From Pontibacter chinhatensis (GTDB taxonomy: Bacteria > Bacteroidota > Bacteroidia > Cytophagales > Hymenobacteraceae): a stretch of 64,000 bases of DNA. The position numbers were made by a program, and so were the translations under genes. Numbering within the stretch: position 1 is the first letter of the stretch; every line of letters begins with the position of its first letter. Below the pieces are notes generated by a model, which searched no databases, was not told the origin of the DNA, and was given only the letters and a program-made list of their open reading frames with translations. Where the stretch lies: assembly GCF_900113285.1 (NCBI RefSeq), contig NZ_FOOT01000001.1, positions 558,001-622,000 of the forward strand. Reading direction: 5' to 3'. Of this stretch, positions 7,369 to 17,046 are shown in pieces.

Positions 7369-8415
7369 ATGACTCAGAAGATAGATCTCCGCTCCGACAC
7401 CGTAACCAGGCCAACCCCAGCCATGTTGCAGGCCATGTTTGCCGCCCCTGTTGGCGACGATGTGTACGGCGAGGACCCGACAGTGAACGCCCTGGAAGAG
7501 AAAGCCGCCGTCATGTTTGGCATGGAGGCCGGCCTCTTCTGCCCGTCCGGCACCATGACTAATCAGATTGCCATCAAAGTGCACACCGCCCCGCTCACAG
7601 AGGTTATCTGCGACATTACAGCGCACATCCACCAGTACGAGGGCGGGGGCATTGCCTTCAACTCAGGAGCCTCCACAGCCCTGGTGCATGGCGAGCGCGG
7701 TAAAATGACACCGCAGCAGGTAGAGGCCAATATCCGCCCACTCGACAACATCCACTTCCCCGAGACAAGGCTGGTGGCTCTGGAGAACAGCTGCAACAAA
7801 GGCGGCGGCTCGTTTTATACTTTACAGGAGATTGCCGCCATATCCGAAGTATGCAAGCGCCATAACCTTGCCCTACACCTGGATGGTGCCCGTGTATTCA
7901 ACGCCCTGGCCGCCTCCGGCGACTCGGCTCAGGACTACGGCTTATACTTTGACAGCATTTCCGTGTGCCTCTCCAAGGGACTTGGTGCCCCGGTAGGCTC
8001 CGTCCTGCTCGGCTCCCGCGAGTTTATCAAAAGAGCCAGAAGAGTGCGCAAGGTGTTTGGCGGAGGCATGCGACAGGCCGGCTATCTGGCTGCGGCCTGC
8101 ATCTACGCGCTGGACAACCACATCGAGCGCCTACACGAAGACCACCGCAGGGCTAAAGAACTGGAGCAGGTGCTGCTGCAGAGCAGCTATGTGGAGAGCG
8201 TAATGCCTGTGGAAACAAACATTGTAATCTTTAAGCTAAACGAACGCATGCAGGATGCTGCCTTTGTGCAGGCCCTGGCCAAGCAAAACATACTTGCCTC
8301 GAGCTTCGGTCCGCAGATGATCCGTTTTGTAACCCACCTGGATATCACCGAAGAGATGCACCAGCACCTGCTGCAGGTGCTACAGGCGCTGAACCAGGAG
8401 AAGGTAGAGGCGTAG
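7369..8415 (+). CDS. ltaE: Low-specificity L-threonine aldolase
   Basis: This PLP enzyme cleaves L-threonine (and allo-threonine) to glycine and acetaldehyde in the cytosol. The 348-residue fold-type I protein starts [19 protein letters not shown], the family N-terminus. It has the PLP-contacting stretch [13 protein letters not shown] at 57-69, LHLDGAR with Asp172 and Arg175, and the Schiff-base lysine Lys203 in [12 protein letters not shown]. The open frame runs upstream to 7294, but the conserved N-terminus fixes the ATG at 7369. It is divergent from the small basic protein gene, with 77 AT-rich bases between them. A dispersed repeat follows the stop. Confidence 0.95.
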   Translation: MTQKIDLRSDTVTRPTPAMLQAMFAAPVGDDVYGEDPTVNALEEKAAVMFGMEAGLFCPSGTMTNQIAIKVHTAPLTEVICDITAHIHQYEGGGIAFNSGASTALVHGERGKMTPQQVEANIRPLDNIHFPETRLVALENSCNKGGGSFYTLQEIAAISEVCKRHNLALHLDGARVFNALAASGDSAQDYGLYFDSISVCLSKGLGAPVGSVLLGSREFIKRARRVRKVFGGGMRQAGYLAAACIYALDNHIERLHEDHRRAKELEQVLLQSSYVESVMPVETNIVIFKLNERMQDAAFVQALAKQNILASSFGPQMIRFVTHLDITEEMHQHLLQVLQALNQEKVEA

Positions 8416-8439
8416 TCTGCTACCACTAGCGATATCTGT

Positions 8440-8520
8440 CTGTTGAAAGGGACCATTGGTGGTGCGATCACCATAAATGAGTAACACCCCTATGGTCCCC
8501 TCAAGGGGACCGCTCCCCTG
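8440..8520 (+). repeat. Short dispersed repeat with CCCCTCAAGGGG palindrome
   Basis: The stretch 'aacacccctatggtcccctcaaggggac' here recurs at 19998-20025 and, inverted, at 19933-19963. A shorter form, 'atcccctcaaagggacag', is at about 2827. It lies between two convergently unrelated + strand genes and contains no frame of note. Confidence 0.7.
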
Positions 8521-8582
8521 TGTATTTTGCCTCTTGGCAGCTTCTCCTTTGTCATATCGTCACTCATCCTAATACCATAACT

Positions 8583-9212
8583 ATGAACCTCTCCCATCCT
8601 TCTCCTGAAATTCTGGCTGCTTTTGCCGCTGATCCGATTATTTGTGAGATCATCCGTAACGGGCGGCCCCTGCCCTCCTCCAGGTCTGAGGATGTATACT
8701 TCAAGCTGCTTGGATCTATTGTGTCGCAGCAGCTGAGCACGAAGGTGGCGGCGGTAATTTTCAAACGTTTTCAGGAGCTGTTTCCGGGGGAATACCCTCA
8801 CCCGGAGCTGGTGCTGGCTGCAACCGATGAGATGCTGCGCAGTGCCGGGCTTTCGTTTCAGAAGATTGGGTACATCCGCAATGTGGCCACTTTTGCAGCG
8901 GCAGGAAACCTGGAGCACGCCGCCATCAACGCCATTGAAGATGAAGAACTGATCCTGCACCTGACACAGATAAAAGGCGTCGGCCGCTGGACCGTGGAAA
9001 TGCTGCTGATGTTTGCCCTGGAGCGCCCCGATGTTTTTCCTGTGGATGATTTGGGTATACAAAACGCCATGAAGCGACATTATGGACTCGATACCTCCGG
9101 CAAGGGCAAGGCCCTGCGCCAACAGATGCAGCAGATAGCCGAAAACTGGCGCCCCTACCGCACCATCGCCAGCAAATACCTCTGGCAGTCGCTTGACAAC
9201 ATGCCGAAATAG
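8583..9212 (+). CDS. DNA-3-methyladenine glycosylase II, AlkA-type (HhH-GPD)
   Basis: The enzyme excises alkylated bases from DNA to start base excision repair. The 209-residue protein lacks the N-terminal domain of E. coli AlkA and is the short form common in bacteria. The HhH-GPD signature is clear: FKLLGSIVSQQLSTKVA at 40-56, the helix-hairpin-helix ITQ-type segment IKGVGRWTVEMLLMFALERP at 130-149, and VFPVDDLGIQ with the probable catalytic Asp156. The open frame begins at 8520, but the ATG at 8583 is the natural start and the upstream part is repeat DNA. A topoisomerase IB gene lies beyond a short repeat on the other strand. Confidence 0.92.
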   Translation: MNLSHPSPEILAAFAADPIICEIIRNGRPLPSSRSEDVYFKLLGSIVSQQLSTKVAAVIFKRFQELFPGEYPHPELVLAATDEMLRSAGLSFQKIGYIRNVATFAAAGNLEHAAINAIEDEELILHLTQIKGVGRWTVEMLLMFALERPDVFPVDDLGIQNAMKRHYGLDTSGKGKALRQQMQQIAENWRPYRTIASKYLWQSLDNMPK

Positions 9213-9273
9213 CCGGAAAGTATAAATTAGCTGATCTTTTACCTCAGTTTGACAGGTGCATTTTACACTTTTT

Positions 9274-9356
9274 GTCATCCTGAAAGGATCTTGGTAGCAA
9301 GTAGTAAAAGCTTCACCTTCGGGGGTAGAGGCCCTCACTTCCTACCAGGTTTCTTA
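9274..9356. repeat. Short dispersed repeat of the 'GTCATCCTGAAAGGATCTT' type
   Basis: 'tgtcatcctgaaaggatcttggtagcaa' followed by 'ctaccaggtttcttagcag' forms loose inverted arms around 'aaaagcttcaccttcggg'. The start resembles the TGTCATCTCGA ends of the elements at 2865 and 6023, so it may be a diverged relative. No gene is present in this convergent gap. Confidence 0.5.
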
Positions 9357-9439
9357 GCAGAAGAGAACGTCCTTGCTCAGTTTGTGGGTTAGGTTTATAC
9401 TTTTGGAGACAAAACCGCGCCATAAAATCAAGTATAAAA

Positions 9440-10531
9440 TCACGCTGCTGCCGCTTTCTTCTCCTTTTCTTTCGCCACGCGCTGCAGCATCTTCAGTACC
9501 AGCTCCTCAGTTCCGGAAAGGTACTTCGACTTAGGTTTGGTAGCGTCATGGCGCTTGAGGTAGTTAATCAGCCGGTCCTCGCGGAACAGGTTGACCACCT
9601 CCGGGTGAATGTAATACTTGCTGCAAACCGTGGGGGTATTGCCAAGTCCTTTCGCCACTTCCTTAATGGCCTCTTTGATAGCTTTCTCCTTCTCCAACTC
9701 CGGCTGCTCGTCCAGTACGTCTTCCAGGCACTCGACCATACGCACGGTGCCACCCCAAGTCCGGAAGTCTTTGGCCGAGAAATCATGCTCCGTTGCCTCA
9801 CGCAGGTACTCGTTCACGTCTCCCGACTCCAGCGTCTGCCGTTCGCCGTTCTCGTCGTAATACTGGAAAAGGTCATAGCCCGGAATGTCTCTGCACTTTT
9901 TCACCAGGCGCGCCAGTCGCCGGTCTTTCAGATCCACCTCCTGTGCCACCCCCTTCTTCCCTACAAAGGAAAACCGGATGCTGCTGCCCTCTACTTTCAC
10001 ATGCTTATCGCGCAGGGTGGTGAGGCCGTAGGAGTTGTTCGATTTGGCGTAGCTGCGGTTGCCAACCCGTATCAGCGCGTTGTCCATGATGGTGAGCACA
10101 AGGGCTGTTACCTTTCGCCGGTCCAGGTGCCGCGAGTTGATATCTTCCTGCAGGCGCTGGCGCAGTTTAGGCAAGGCATACCCAAACTCGATCATGCGCC
10201 CGAACTTGGTGAGGCTGCGTGCCTGCTGCCACTGCGGGTGGTAAATGTACTGCTTACGGCCCTTGGTGTCACGTCCGGTTGCCTGCAGGTGCCCTTTCGG
10301 TTGTTTGCAGATCCATACTTCGGTCCATGCCGGAGGGATAACGAGTGCCTGCAGCCTTGCCAGCACCTTCTCATCGGTCACTTTCTCGCCTTTTTCATCC
10401 AGGAAGTAAAAACCTTTTCCAGCCTTTTTGCGGGTGAAGCCCGGCTTCTCATCAGAGGTATAGCGCAAACCGGCCCAGGCAGCAGATTTACCCGGGTCAG
10501 CATATAATTCGTGGATTTCCTTCTTCGTCAT
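9440..10531 (-). CDS. Bacterial DNA topoisomerase IB
   Basis: It relaxes supercoils by nicking one strand through a 3'-phosphotyrosine link, like the poxvirus and Deinococcus enzymes. In the 363-residue protein an N-terminal domain (GLRYTSDEKPGFTRKKAGKGFYF, with IPPAWTEVWIC near 65-75) is followed by the catalytic domain. Active-site elements are LIRVGNRSYAKSNNSYGLTT (Arg155), FVGKKG near 189-194, DFRTWGGT (Arg257) and CSKYYIHPEV with Tyr307 as the expected nucleophile. The C-terminus is a basic KEKEKKAAAA tail. It is transcribed alone; a repeat-filled gap lies upstream. The family is scattered in bacteria, so acquisition by transfer in the lineage is plausible but not shown. Confidence 0.95.
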   Translation of the reverse strand: MTKKEIHELYADPGKSAAWAGLRYTSDEKPGFTRKKAGKGFYFLDEKGEKVTDEKVLARLQALVIPPAWTEVWICKQPKGHLQATGRDTKGRKQYIYHPQWQQARSLTKFGRMIEFGYALPKLRQRLQEDINSRHLDRRKVTALVLTIMDNALIRVGNRSYAKSNNSYGLTTLRDKHVKVEGSSIRFSFVGKKGVAQEVDLKDRRLARLVKKCRDIPGYDLFQYYDENGERQTLESGDVNEYLREATEHDFSAKDFRTWGGTVRMVECLEDVLDEQPELEKEKAIKEAIKEVAKGLGNTPTVCSKYYIHPEVVNLFREDRLINYLKRHDATKPKSKYLSGTEELVLKMLQRVAKEKEKKAAAA

Positions 10532-10667
10532 CGTCAGAGGCCTCTATACTTTCCCGCCCCAGGCATTCATACTTTAGTTTGATGCAAAAGTTGTGTGAGG
10601 GATTTAATAAGAAGAGCTCGCGGAGTTGGAGGTACTGCGATCTTTTGGTTGCAGCTCCGGGTCCAAC

Positions 10668-11140
10668 CACCCCTTGCCCCTCCTTGTCTAAGGCGGGGAA
10701 CTCTGTAATTACTTTGGCTGAAGTATAAGTGCTATAGCCTCAGTTGTTGCGCGGAAAGGTCGCGACCTGTCCCTAAAAAGTATAAACCCACCCCTAGCCC
10801 CTCCCAAGAGGGGAATTGTTTGCAGCCGATTAACATCCCCCTGCCCCCTTCAAAGGGGGACTTGGTTCAGGCTTCGTCAGCCGTAGCGTAGCTATCGAAC
10901 CTATCCCAGCCTTTGGGTTGAGCGCCTCGAGAGGTTCCGGTGACGAGCGGCAGCGAGGCATTGCGACGTCAGGAGCAAAGGAAATGTAGACAGCGCGATG
11001 CCCGAAGGCGAGGCCTCCCGGCCTGGGAGGGAGCCAAGCAGGATATGAAACGATAGGTTTGTGGGAACTAGAGGATGAACAGTGGCTAGAAAGGATAGCT
11101 TGTGTCAAGTTGCAGGAAGCAGCGGCTAGGAAAGCATAAA
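10668..11140 (+). repeat. Composite dispersed intergenic repeat, copy C
   Basis: It has the same blocks and order as copy A ('gggtccaaccacccc', 'ggctgaagtata', 'gacctgtccctaaaaagtata', 'atcccagcctttgggttgag', 'cgatgcccgaaggcgaggcc', 'gtttgtgggaactagaggat', 'ttgcaggaagcagcggct'). It lacks the inner MITE-like element seen in A and B, which argues that the inner element is a separate unit. AAGTATA motifs are dense just after it (about 11145-11250). No gene is seen in 10532-11331. Confidence 0.85.
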
Positions 11141-11331
11141 ACAAAGTATAAAGTCACTAGCAAACGTTTGCGCCAAGGAAGTTTAAAGTATAGTCAAAGA
11201 ATAAAGTATACCTTACACGGACAAGGATATGCAGAACGATTCGAAAGTATAAACGAGCGAGCTCACTATAACTTTTAAACTATCCCAATCTCCCGTATCT
11301 TTACACCCGACACCTATACCTGAAGCGCACC

Positions 11332-11736
11332 ATGCACAAGAACATATCGTACCTGTACGCCTTCTTCGGATTCTTCTTAATGGGCTGCGGCGTGGTGGCT
11401 GTGGACCTTGCCGGTGAGCAGGCAAACACAGCACTGATAACTGGTGTGGCAGGTGGCCTGATTGGACTCACTGCCGGCCACTTCCTGAACCGGGGCAAGC
11501 GCTGGGGCTTTATGCTGGGCACCGCCGAAGCGGGTCTGCTGACACTGCTGCTGGGCTGGCGTGCCGCCACCTACTTTATCCGGTTGCTGGGCATGGTGCA
11601 GGAGTCACAAGGTTCCGACGCTACCGAAACAGCCGGAATGGCCTTTCTCTTAACAACGGCCATGTTGGTGATTTCGCTGTTAACTCTTACCGTTTCCATC
11701 ATGTTCTCCAAGCAGGTGTTGAGCGAGACAAAATAG
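11332..11736 (+). CDS. Small multi-pass membrane protein, function unknown
   Basis: A 134-residue protein with four hydrophobic segments: near residues 7-25 (YLYAFFGFFLMGCGVVAV), 35-50, 58-75 and 100-123. The Gly-rich second segment (ITGVAGGLIGLTAGHFLNRG) and the length are reminiscent of TMEM14-like small membrane proteins, but the match is weak and I give no name. The ATG lies about 29 bases after a TATCTTTA stretch that resembles a -7 box. The M16 peptidase gene starts 79 bases later on the same strand, but the function of the two need not be linked. Confidence 0.65.
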   Translation: MHKNISYLYAFFGFFLMGCGVVAVDLAGEQANTALITGVAGGLIGLTAGHFLNRGKRWGFMLGTAEAGLLTLLLGWRAATYFIRLLGMVQESQGSDATETAGMAFLLTTAMLVISLLTLTVSIMFSKQVLSETK

Positions 11737-11815
11737 CCATTCGTATATATTATTTTTAGTATTCGTCTGTTGTTCGCTATATTGTTTACTATATCAAACC
11801 CAAACACTATAGCAC

Positions 11816-14665
11816 ATGATGAACAAGACCGTGCTGAGCATTCTACTTACCACCAGTGTGGTGGGCATAGCGGAGGCTCAAACAAAGCTCGTTGAGAAAG
11901 TAACCCGCAAGGGCGATGAGCTGGCAATCCCATACTCGAAGTATAAACTCCCCAACGGCCTGACGCTGATTATCCATGAGGACCACTCTGACCCGGTAGT
12001 GCATGTGGATGTGACCTATCACGTGGGCTCTGCCCGTGAGGAAATCGGCAAATCAGGCTTCGCGCACTTTTTTGAGCACATGATGTTCCAGGGCTCCGAC
12101 AACGTGGCCGACGAAGAGCACTTCAAGATAGTTTCCGAATCAGGAGGTACGCTGAACGGTACCACCAACCGCGACCGCACCAATTATTTCCAGACACTGC
12201 CTAACAACCAACTGGAGACGGCCCTGTGGCTGGAGGCGGACCGCATGGGCTTCCTGCTGGATGCTGTAACACAGGAGAAGTTTGAGGTGCAGCGCGAAAC
12301 GGTGAAAAACGAGCGCGGTCAACGCGTAGACAACCAGCCTTATGGACTATCCGGCGAAATGGTGGGCAAGACGCTCTACCCTTACGGCCACCCCTACTCC
12401 TGGTCGGTAATCGGCTATATCGAGGACCTGAACCGCGTAAACGTGAACGACCTGAAGAACTTCTTCCTGCGCTGGTACGGGCCTAACAACGCTACCCTTA
12501 CCGTGGGCGGTGACGTGAAACCGGAGGAGGTAGTGAAACTGGTGGAGAAGTACTTCGGCTCCATCCCGGCAGGGCCTGCCGTGGAAGACATGAAACCACA
12601 GGTAGCCAAGCTGGACAAAGACCGCTACGTGAGCTACGAGGACAACATCCGTTTCCCGATGCTGCGCATGACGTTCCCGGCACCCGAGTCTGGCCATAAA
12701 GATGAGCCGGCGCTGGACGTACTGGCCGAGATACTGGGCCAGGGCAAGTCCTCTATCCTCTATAAGAACTTTGTAAAAGAGCAGAAAGCCATTCAGGCTT
12801 CCGCATTCAATTCCAGCTCGGAGCTAGCCGGTGAGTTCACCTTTACCGTAATGGCTTATCCGAACACGTCGCTGGAGCAGACCGAGCAGATGCTGCGTGC
12901 TTCCATCGCAGAGTTCGAGAAAAGAGGCGTAACCGACGAAGACCTGCAGCGCTTCAAGGCCCAGGCTGAGTCGAACCTGGTGAACCGCATGGCCAGCGTG
13001 AGCGGCAAAGTATCGCAGCTGGCATACTACGAAACCTTCCGCAACAACCCCAACTACCTGCAGGAGGAGATCAAGCGCATCCAGTCCATCACCAAGGAGG
13101 ATGTGCAGCGCGTGTACAACCAGTACATCAAAGGCAAGCCGTCTGTTATTCTGAGCGTCGTACCGAAAGGCAAGGCCGAGCTGATTGCCAAAGCCGACAA
13201 CTACACCGTAACCCAAGACGGTTATAAGCCAGGGCCAGACGAGTATAGCGGCTTGAAGTATACCAAAGCCGTAGATACCTTCGACCGCAGCAAGCGCCCG
13301 GGCTCCGGAGAGAACCCAGTGGTGGCGGTGCCGGACTATTACACGGGCAAGTTTAAGAATGGCCTGAAGATGATTGGTACTTATACCAACGAGATCCCGA
13401 CCGTTACGCTGCAGCTTTCCCTTAAAGGCGGCCACCGCCTGGCCGCCAACGATCCATCAAAAGCGGGCCTGGCTTCCCTGACAGCGGAAATGCTGAACGA
13501 GGACACCCAGAACTATACTTCCGAAGAGTTCAGCAACGAGCTCGATAAGCTGGGTAGCTCTATCCGCATCAGCGCGGGCAGCAACGAAACGTACGTAACC
13601 GTGCAGGCGCTGAAGAAGAACCTGGATAAAACCTTGGTTCTGCTGGAGGAGCGCCTGTTCAGGCCTAAGTTTGCCCAAGATGATTTTGAGCGTCTGAAAA
13701 AGCAGCGTTTAGAAGGCATCGCCAACCAGGCCACTCAGCCAACAGCCATTGCCAACAACGTGTACGGCAAGCTCCTGTATGGCGAGGGCAATGTGATGGC
13801 CATTCCTACTTCCGGCACGGTGGAAACCGTTTCCAACATCACGCTGGAGGATGTGAAGAAGTTCTACAACGACTACTACTCTCCTACTGTAGCGCAGCTG
13901 GTAGTAGTGGGTGATATCACGGAAAAAGAACTGACCGGTAAGCTGAACTTCCTCAAAAAATGGAAGAAGAAGAACGTACAGATCCCTGCTGACGTGAAAG
14001 CGCCATCTATCGAGAAGACGCGCATTTACCTGGTTGATAAGCCTGACGCCGCACAGTCGGAGATCCGCATCGGGTACATGGCTCTGCCATTCGATGCCAC
14101 CGGCGACTACTACAAGTTGGGCCTGATGAACTACAACCTGGGCGGAGCCTTCAACAGCCGCATCAACCTGAACCTGCGCGAGGACAAAGGTTATACTTAT
14201 GGTGCCCGTTCCGGCTTCAGCGGCAGCAAGTATGCAGGGCCTTTTACAGCTTCTGCGGGCGTGCGCGCCGATGCTACAGCGGAGTCCGTAACCGAATTCA
14301 TGAAAGAGATAACCGGTTTCCACAAAAACGGCATCACTGCTGAGGAACTGCAATTCATGAAAAACTCCATCGGCCAGGCCGATGCCCGCCAGTATGAAAC
14401 GCCGTTCCAGAAGGCCGGCTTCCTGGGCCGCATCTTGGAGTATGAGCTGAATAAGGACTACGTGAAGAAGCAGACCGACATCCTGAACAGCATCACCAAG
14501 CAGGAAATTGACGCGCTGGCGACCAAGCACCTGCCCGTGAACAACATGCACATTGTGGTGGTGGGTGACAAAAAATCGGTGCTTCCGAAACTACAGGCCC
14601 TGAATTACGAAATCGTGGAACTGGACACAGATGGCAACCCGATTGCCAGCTCGTCCGTAAAATAA
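11816..14665 (+). CDS. M16 family zinc metallopeptidase, fused two-half form, exported
   Basis: A 949-residue pitrilysin/insulinase-type peptidase carrying both M16 halves in one chain. A signal peptide (TVLSILLTTSVVGIAEAQ) precedes KYKLPNGLTLIIHEDHSDPV. The inverted zinc motif HFFEH is at 84-88, with the downstream Glu expected in the ETVKNERGQRVDNQPYG segment. The second half begins near residue 510 (YTGKFKNGLKMIGTYTNEIP); it lacks the zinc motif, as in the inactive half of two-half M16 enzymes. It also carries the R/Y pair region NLREDKGYTYGARSGF near 785-800. It probably degrades peptides in the periplasm. It ends in a strong terminator and appears monocistronic. Confidence 0.93.
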   Translation: MMNKTVLSILLTTSVVGIAEAQTKLVEKVTRKGDELAIPYSKYKLPNGLTLIIHEDHSDPVVHVDVTYHVGSAREEIGKSGFAHFFEHMMFQGSDNVADEEHFKIVSESGGTLNGTTNRDRTNYFQTLPNNQLETALWLEADRMGFLLDAVTQEKFEVQRETVKNERGQRVDNQPYGLSGEMVGKTLYPYGHPYSWSVIGYIEDLNRVNVNDLKNFFLRWYGPNNATLTVGGDVKPEEVVKLVEKYFGSIPAGPAVEDMKPQVAKLDKDRYVSYEDNIRFPMLRMTFPAPESGHKDEPALDVLAEILGQGKSSILYKNFVKEQKAIQASAFNSSSELAGEFTFTVMAYPNTSLEQTEQMLRASIAEFEKRGVTDEDLQRFKAQAESNLVNRMASVSGKVSQLAYYETFRNNPNYLQEEIKRIQSITKEDVQRVYNQYIKGKPSVILSVVPKGKAELIAKADNYTVTQDGYKPGPDEYSGLKYTKAVDTFDRSKRPGSGENPVVAVPDYYTGKFKNGLKMIGTYTNEIPTVTLQLSLKGGHRLAANDPSKAGLASLTAEMLNEDTQNYTSEEFSNELDKLGSSIRISAGSNETYVTVQALKKNLDKTLVLLEERLFRPKFAQDDFERLKKQRLEGIANQATQPTAIANNVYGKLLYGEGNVMAIPTSGTVETVSNITLEDVKKFYNDYYSPTVAQLVVVGDITEKELTGKLNFLKKWKKKNVQIPADVKAPSIEKTRIYLVDKPDAAQSEIRIGYMALPFDATGDYYKLGLMNYNLGGAFNSRINLNLREDKGYTYGARSGFSGSKYAGPFTASAGVRADATAESVTEFMKEITGFHKNGITAEELQFMKNSIGQADARQYETPFQKAGFLGRILEYELNKDYVKKQTDILNSITKQEIDALATKHLPVNNMHIVVVGDKKSVLPKLQALNYEIVELDTDGNPIASSSVK

Positions 14666-14684
14666 ACCACATACTACACTAAAG

Positions 14685-14716
14685 AGAGCCCCTGCTAAAA
14701 ACAGGGGCTTTTTTTG
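14685..14716 (+). terminator. Terminator after the M16 peptidase gene
   Basis: The stem AGCCCCTG/CAGGGGCT with loop CTAAAAA is followed by seven T, 20 bases after the stop. Confidence 0.92.
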
Positions 14717-14792
14717 TGCCATCCTATACTCCTGATGTAATACCTAAATCGCCCAAGTATAATTTACCTGCCCTACACAAGCTTTTTGGCCA

Positions 14793-14800
14793 TATATTTG
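14793..14800 (+). promoter_or_regulatory. Bacteroidota -7 box for the M48 lipoprotein gene
   Basis: TATATTTG matches TAnnTTTG and lies 70 bases before the ATG at 14870. This suggests a 5' leader of about 60 bases and rules out the longer frame that starts at 14786. Confidence 0.5.
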
Positions 14801-14869
14801 CCACCGTTTATACTTGGTTGCCCGCGCAGGGCGTTGCACCAGGTAGTTACAGTACACTTAAAAGCATAC

Positions 14870-15703
14870 ATGAAGAAGTTACTTTACGCATCGTTTACAT
14901 GCCTGGCGCTTGCAGGCATGCTCACCCTCAGCAGCTGTGAAAGCAATGATGGGGTTATCTTTTCGATTGAGAATGACATCAGCCTGGGGCAGCAGGTAGC
15001 CCATGAGGTAGACTCTACCTACCGCGCGCAAGGCAAGCTGCTGGAGCGCAACAGCTCCAACTCCAACACGCAGAAAGCTTACCAGCACCTCGACCGCATC
15101 GTGAACCGCATCCTCACCTCAGGCGAGGTAAAGTATAAAGAGCAGTTTCCCTGGACGGTGAAAATCATCAAGGATGACGAAACACTCAATGCCTTTGCAG
15201 CCCCCGGCGGACAGATCTACGTTTTCACAGGGCTTATCAAATACCTGAATGATGAAGACCACCTGGCCGGTGTGCTGGCCCACGAGATTGCCCACGCCGA
15301 CAAGCGCCACAGCGTGAAGCAGCTGCAGCGCCAGTACGGTATTTCACTTTTGCTGTCGGTGGCGCTGGGAAACAACGCCAGCACGCTGAAGCAGATTGCG
15401 GCGCAGCTGAGCGGCTCTTTGGCAGGTCTGAAATTCAGCCGTGATGCCGAGAACGAAGCCGACGTTACCTCAGTGGCTTACCTTGGCGGCTCGCGGCACT
15501 ACGCCTGCGACGGTGCGGCCGGCTTCTTTATAAAGATGGAGCAGGAGTCGCAGCAAGGGGGCACGCCGGAGTTTCTGAGCACCCACCCCAGCCCGGACAA
15601 CCGCATCCAGAACATCCAGAAAACTGCCCAGGATAGGGGTTGCAGCACTTCCTCCGCCCCCGACAGCGACTTGGCCGGGTTGAAAAGCGCCCTAGGCCTT
15701 TAA
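14870..15703 (+). CDS. M48 family metalloprotease, lipoprotein
   Basis: A 277-residue protein with a lipoprotein signal peptide (MKKLLYASFTCLALAGMLTL, lipobox LSSC, Cys23). The peptidase core follows: NAFAAPGGQIYVFTGLI near 107-123, the zinc site HEIAH at 138-142, and the third ligand Glu196 in DAENEADV. This is the BepA/LoiP-like arrangement of periplasmic M48 proteases that act in outer-membrane protein quality control. The role here is inferred from the family. The C-terminus has STHPSPDNRIQNI, also typical. A second M48 protein is encoded at 24627-25439 with the same motifs. A hairpin terminator follows. Confidence 0.93.
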   Translation: MKKLLYASFTCLALAGMLTLSSCESNDGVIFSIENDISLGQQVAHEVDSTYRAQGKLLERNSSNSNTQKAYQHLDRIVNRILTSGEVKYKEQFPWTVKIIKDDETLNAFAAPGGQIYVFTGLIKYLNDEDHLAGVLAHEIAHADKRHSVKQLQRQYGISLLLSVALGNNASTLKQIAAQLSGSLAGLKFSRDAENEADVTSVAYLGGSRHYACDGAAGFFIKMEQESQQGGTPEFLSTHPSPDNRIQNIQKTAQDRGCSTSSAPDSDLAGLKSALGL

Positions 15704-15726
15704 GTCGGAAATCTATAACTTACCAG

Positions 15727-15752
15727 AAGCCTGCCCCCTAGGGCGGGCTTTT
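15727..15752 (+). terminator. Terminator after the M48 lipoprotein gene
   Basis: The stem AAGCCTGCCC/GGGCGGGCTT (one G-T pair) with a short loop is followed by TTTT, 23 bases after the stop. Confidence 0.8.
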
Positions 15753-15833
15753 GTGTTTAAGGGGGCTGATGTAGCCCCATCACCCGCAACTACGTTATAG
15801 CAGAAAAAGTATAAACCCGACCAGAGCTATACT

Positions 15834-16979
15834 ATGAAAAAGATAAAGAAACGCATCACAGAAACGATACTGAAGGGAGAGGAGAAGCTGGACCTGCTCA
15901 CCTTTCAGCTAAAGAACAAGCTCAAACTGAACCGGCCCCTGCAGATTGTTACCTACCGCAGCTACGGCACGCCCGAGCGACTTTACGTGAAGGGCCGCGT
16001 GCTAGTGAACAAGGGAATCCGGCAATCGGAGGAAACCGACACCACCTGGGAGAACCTGCTGAACATGTACCGCCGCTTTGAGAGCGATGAGATACCCAAC
16101 GCGCGGGTACAACTGTGCCTGCAAAACCAGCTGCACGAGATTACCACCGATGTTGAGGGCTACTTCGTGCTGAACCTCAAGCCCGAGATACCGCTGCAAC
16201 TGGAGGACATCTGGCATCCGATTGACGTTAAACTTATTGATGCGCCGGTGCACAGCTTTGAGCCCGGCATCACTGAGACCGCTTATGTGCTGGTGCCGCC
16301 GCCGGATGCAGAGTATGGCATCATCTCCGACATAGATGACACGATTGTGCGCACCGGTGCCACCAGCCTGCTGCAAACCGGCCGCAACGTGCTCCTTAAC
16401 AATGCCCACTCCCGCATCCCTTTTCATGGGGTATCACAGTTCTACAAAACACTGCAGCTGGGCCGCAACGGCAAGCGCAACAACCCTTTCTTCTACGTGA
16501 GCAGCAGCCCCTGGAACAACTATGATCTGCTCTACCACTTCCTGGAGCTGAACGAGATACCGCAGGGTCCGCTCCTGCTCCGCGACTTTGGGATTGACGA
16601 AACCAAGCTGGGCCACTCCGACCACATGAGCCACAAGTATAAGGAGATCGAGAACATCCTCATCACTTACCCGCACCTGGATTTTATACTTATCGGGGAC
16701 AGCGGTCAGCAGGACGCGCCTATCTACCAAGAGGTGGTGAAGAACCACCCGGGCCGCATCATGGCCATCTACATCCGCGATGTGAACATAGCCAAGCGCA
16801 CGCAGGCAGTGACCAAAATTGCCGACGAACTGAAGGCCAGTGGCGAGGTGGAGCTGGTGCTGGTGAAGGATACTGCCGCTGCGGCCGCACATGCTGCCGA
16901 AAAAGGATTTATACTGACCGAGGAGGTGCAGGAAGTAGAGAAAGAGGCAGAACTGGACGAGGAAAACGATACCGAATAA
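15834..16979 (+). CDS. App1/DUF2183-type phosphatidate phosphatase family protein
   Basis: A 381-residue HAD-like phosphatase of the App1 family, named after the yeast actin-patch phosphatidate phosphatase. The first half has the DUF2183 N-terminal beta part. The catalytic motif DIDDT is at 166-170 (EYGIISDIDDTIVRTGA), YVSSSPW is at 221-227, and the acidic motif GDSGQQD at 288-294 closes the site. There is no signal peptide, so it is probably cytosolic. The C-terminus is very acidic (EVQEVEKEAELDEENDTE). It probably dephosphorylates a lipid or related phosphate; the substrate is unproven. A strong terminator separates it from the GH13 gene. Confidence 0.9.
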   Translation: MKKIKKRITETILKGEEKLDLLTFQLKNKLKLNRPLQIVTYRSYGTPERLYVKGRVLVNKGIRQSEETDTTWENLLNMYRRFESDEIPNARVQLCLQNQLHEITTDVEGYFVLNLKPEIPLQLEDIWHPIDVKLIDAPVHSFEPGITETAYVLVPPPDAEYGIISDIDDTIVRTGATSLLQTGRNVLLNNAHSRIPFHGVSQFYKTLQLGRNGKRNNPFFYVSSSPWNNYDLLYHFLELNEIPQGPLLLRDFGIDETKLGHSDHMSHKYKEIENILITYPHLDFILIGDSGQQDAPIYQEVVKNHPGRIMAIYIRDVNIAKRTQAVTKIADELKASGEVELVLVKDTAAAAAHAAEKGFILTEEVQEVEKEAELDEENDTE

Positions 16980-17002
16980 GAAGCATAAATTACCTGCATA
17001 CT

Positions 17003-17046
17003 AGCGCCCGGCTCCCATAAAATACACCTGGGGCCGGGCGCTTTTT
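17003..17046 (+). terminator. Terminator after the App1-type gene
   Basis: The stem AGCGCCCGGC/GCCGGGCGCT with an AT-rich loop is followed by TTTTT. Just behind it, TTTATACTTCC and GGAAAGTATAAA form a further inverted pair (17045-17068). Confidence 0.9.

Noticed and set aside
8490..9338. Long - strand open frame opposite the AlkA-type gene
   Set aside because: It is a shadow of the glycosylase gene, which has clear motifs in the + frame.
9548..10507. 319-codon + strand frame opposite the topoisomerase IB gene
   Set aside because: It is antisense to a gene with full catalytic motifs and shows no domain of its own.
13709..14551. 280-codon - strand frame inside the M16 gene
   Set aside because: It is a shadow produced by codon bias in a long, well-supported gene.
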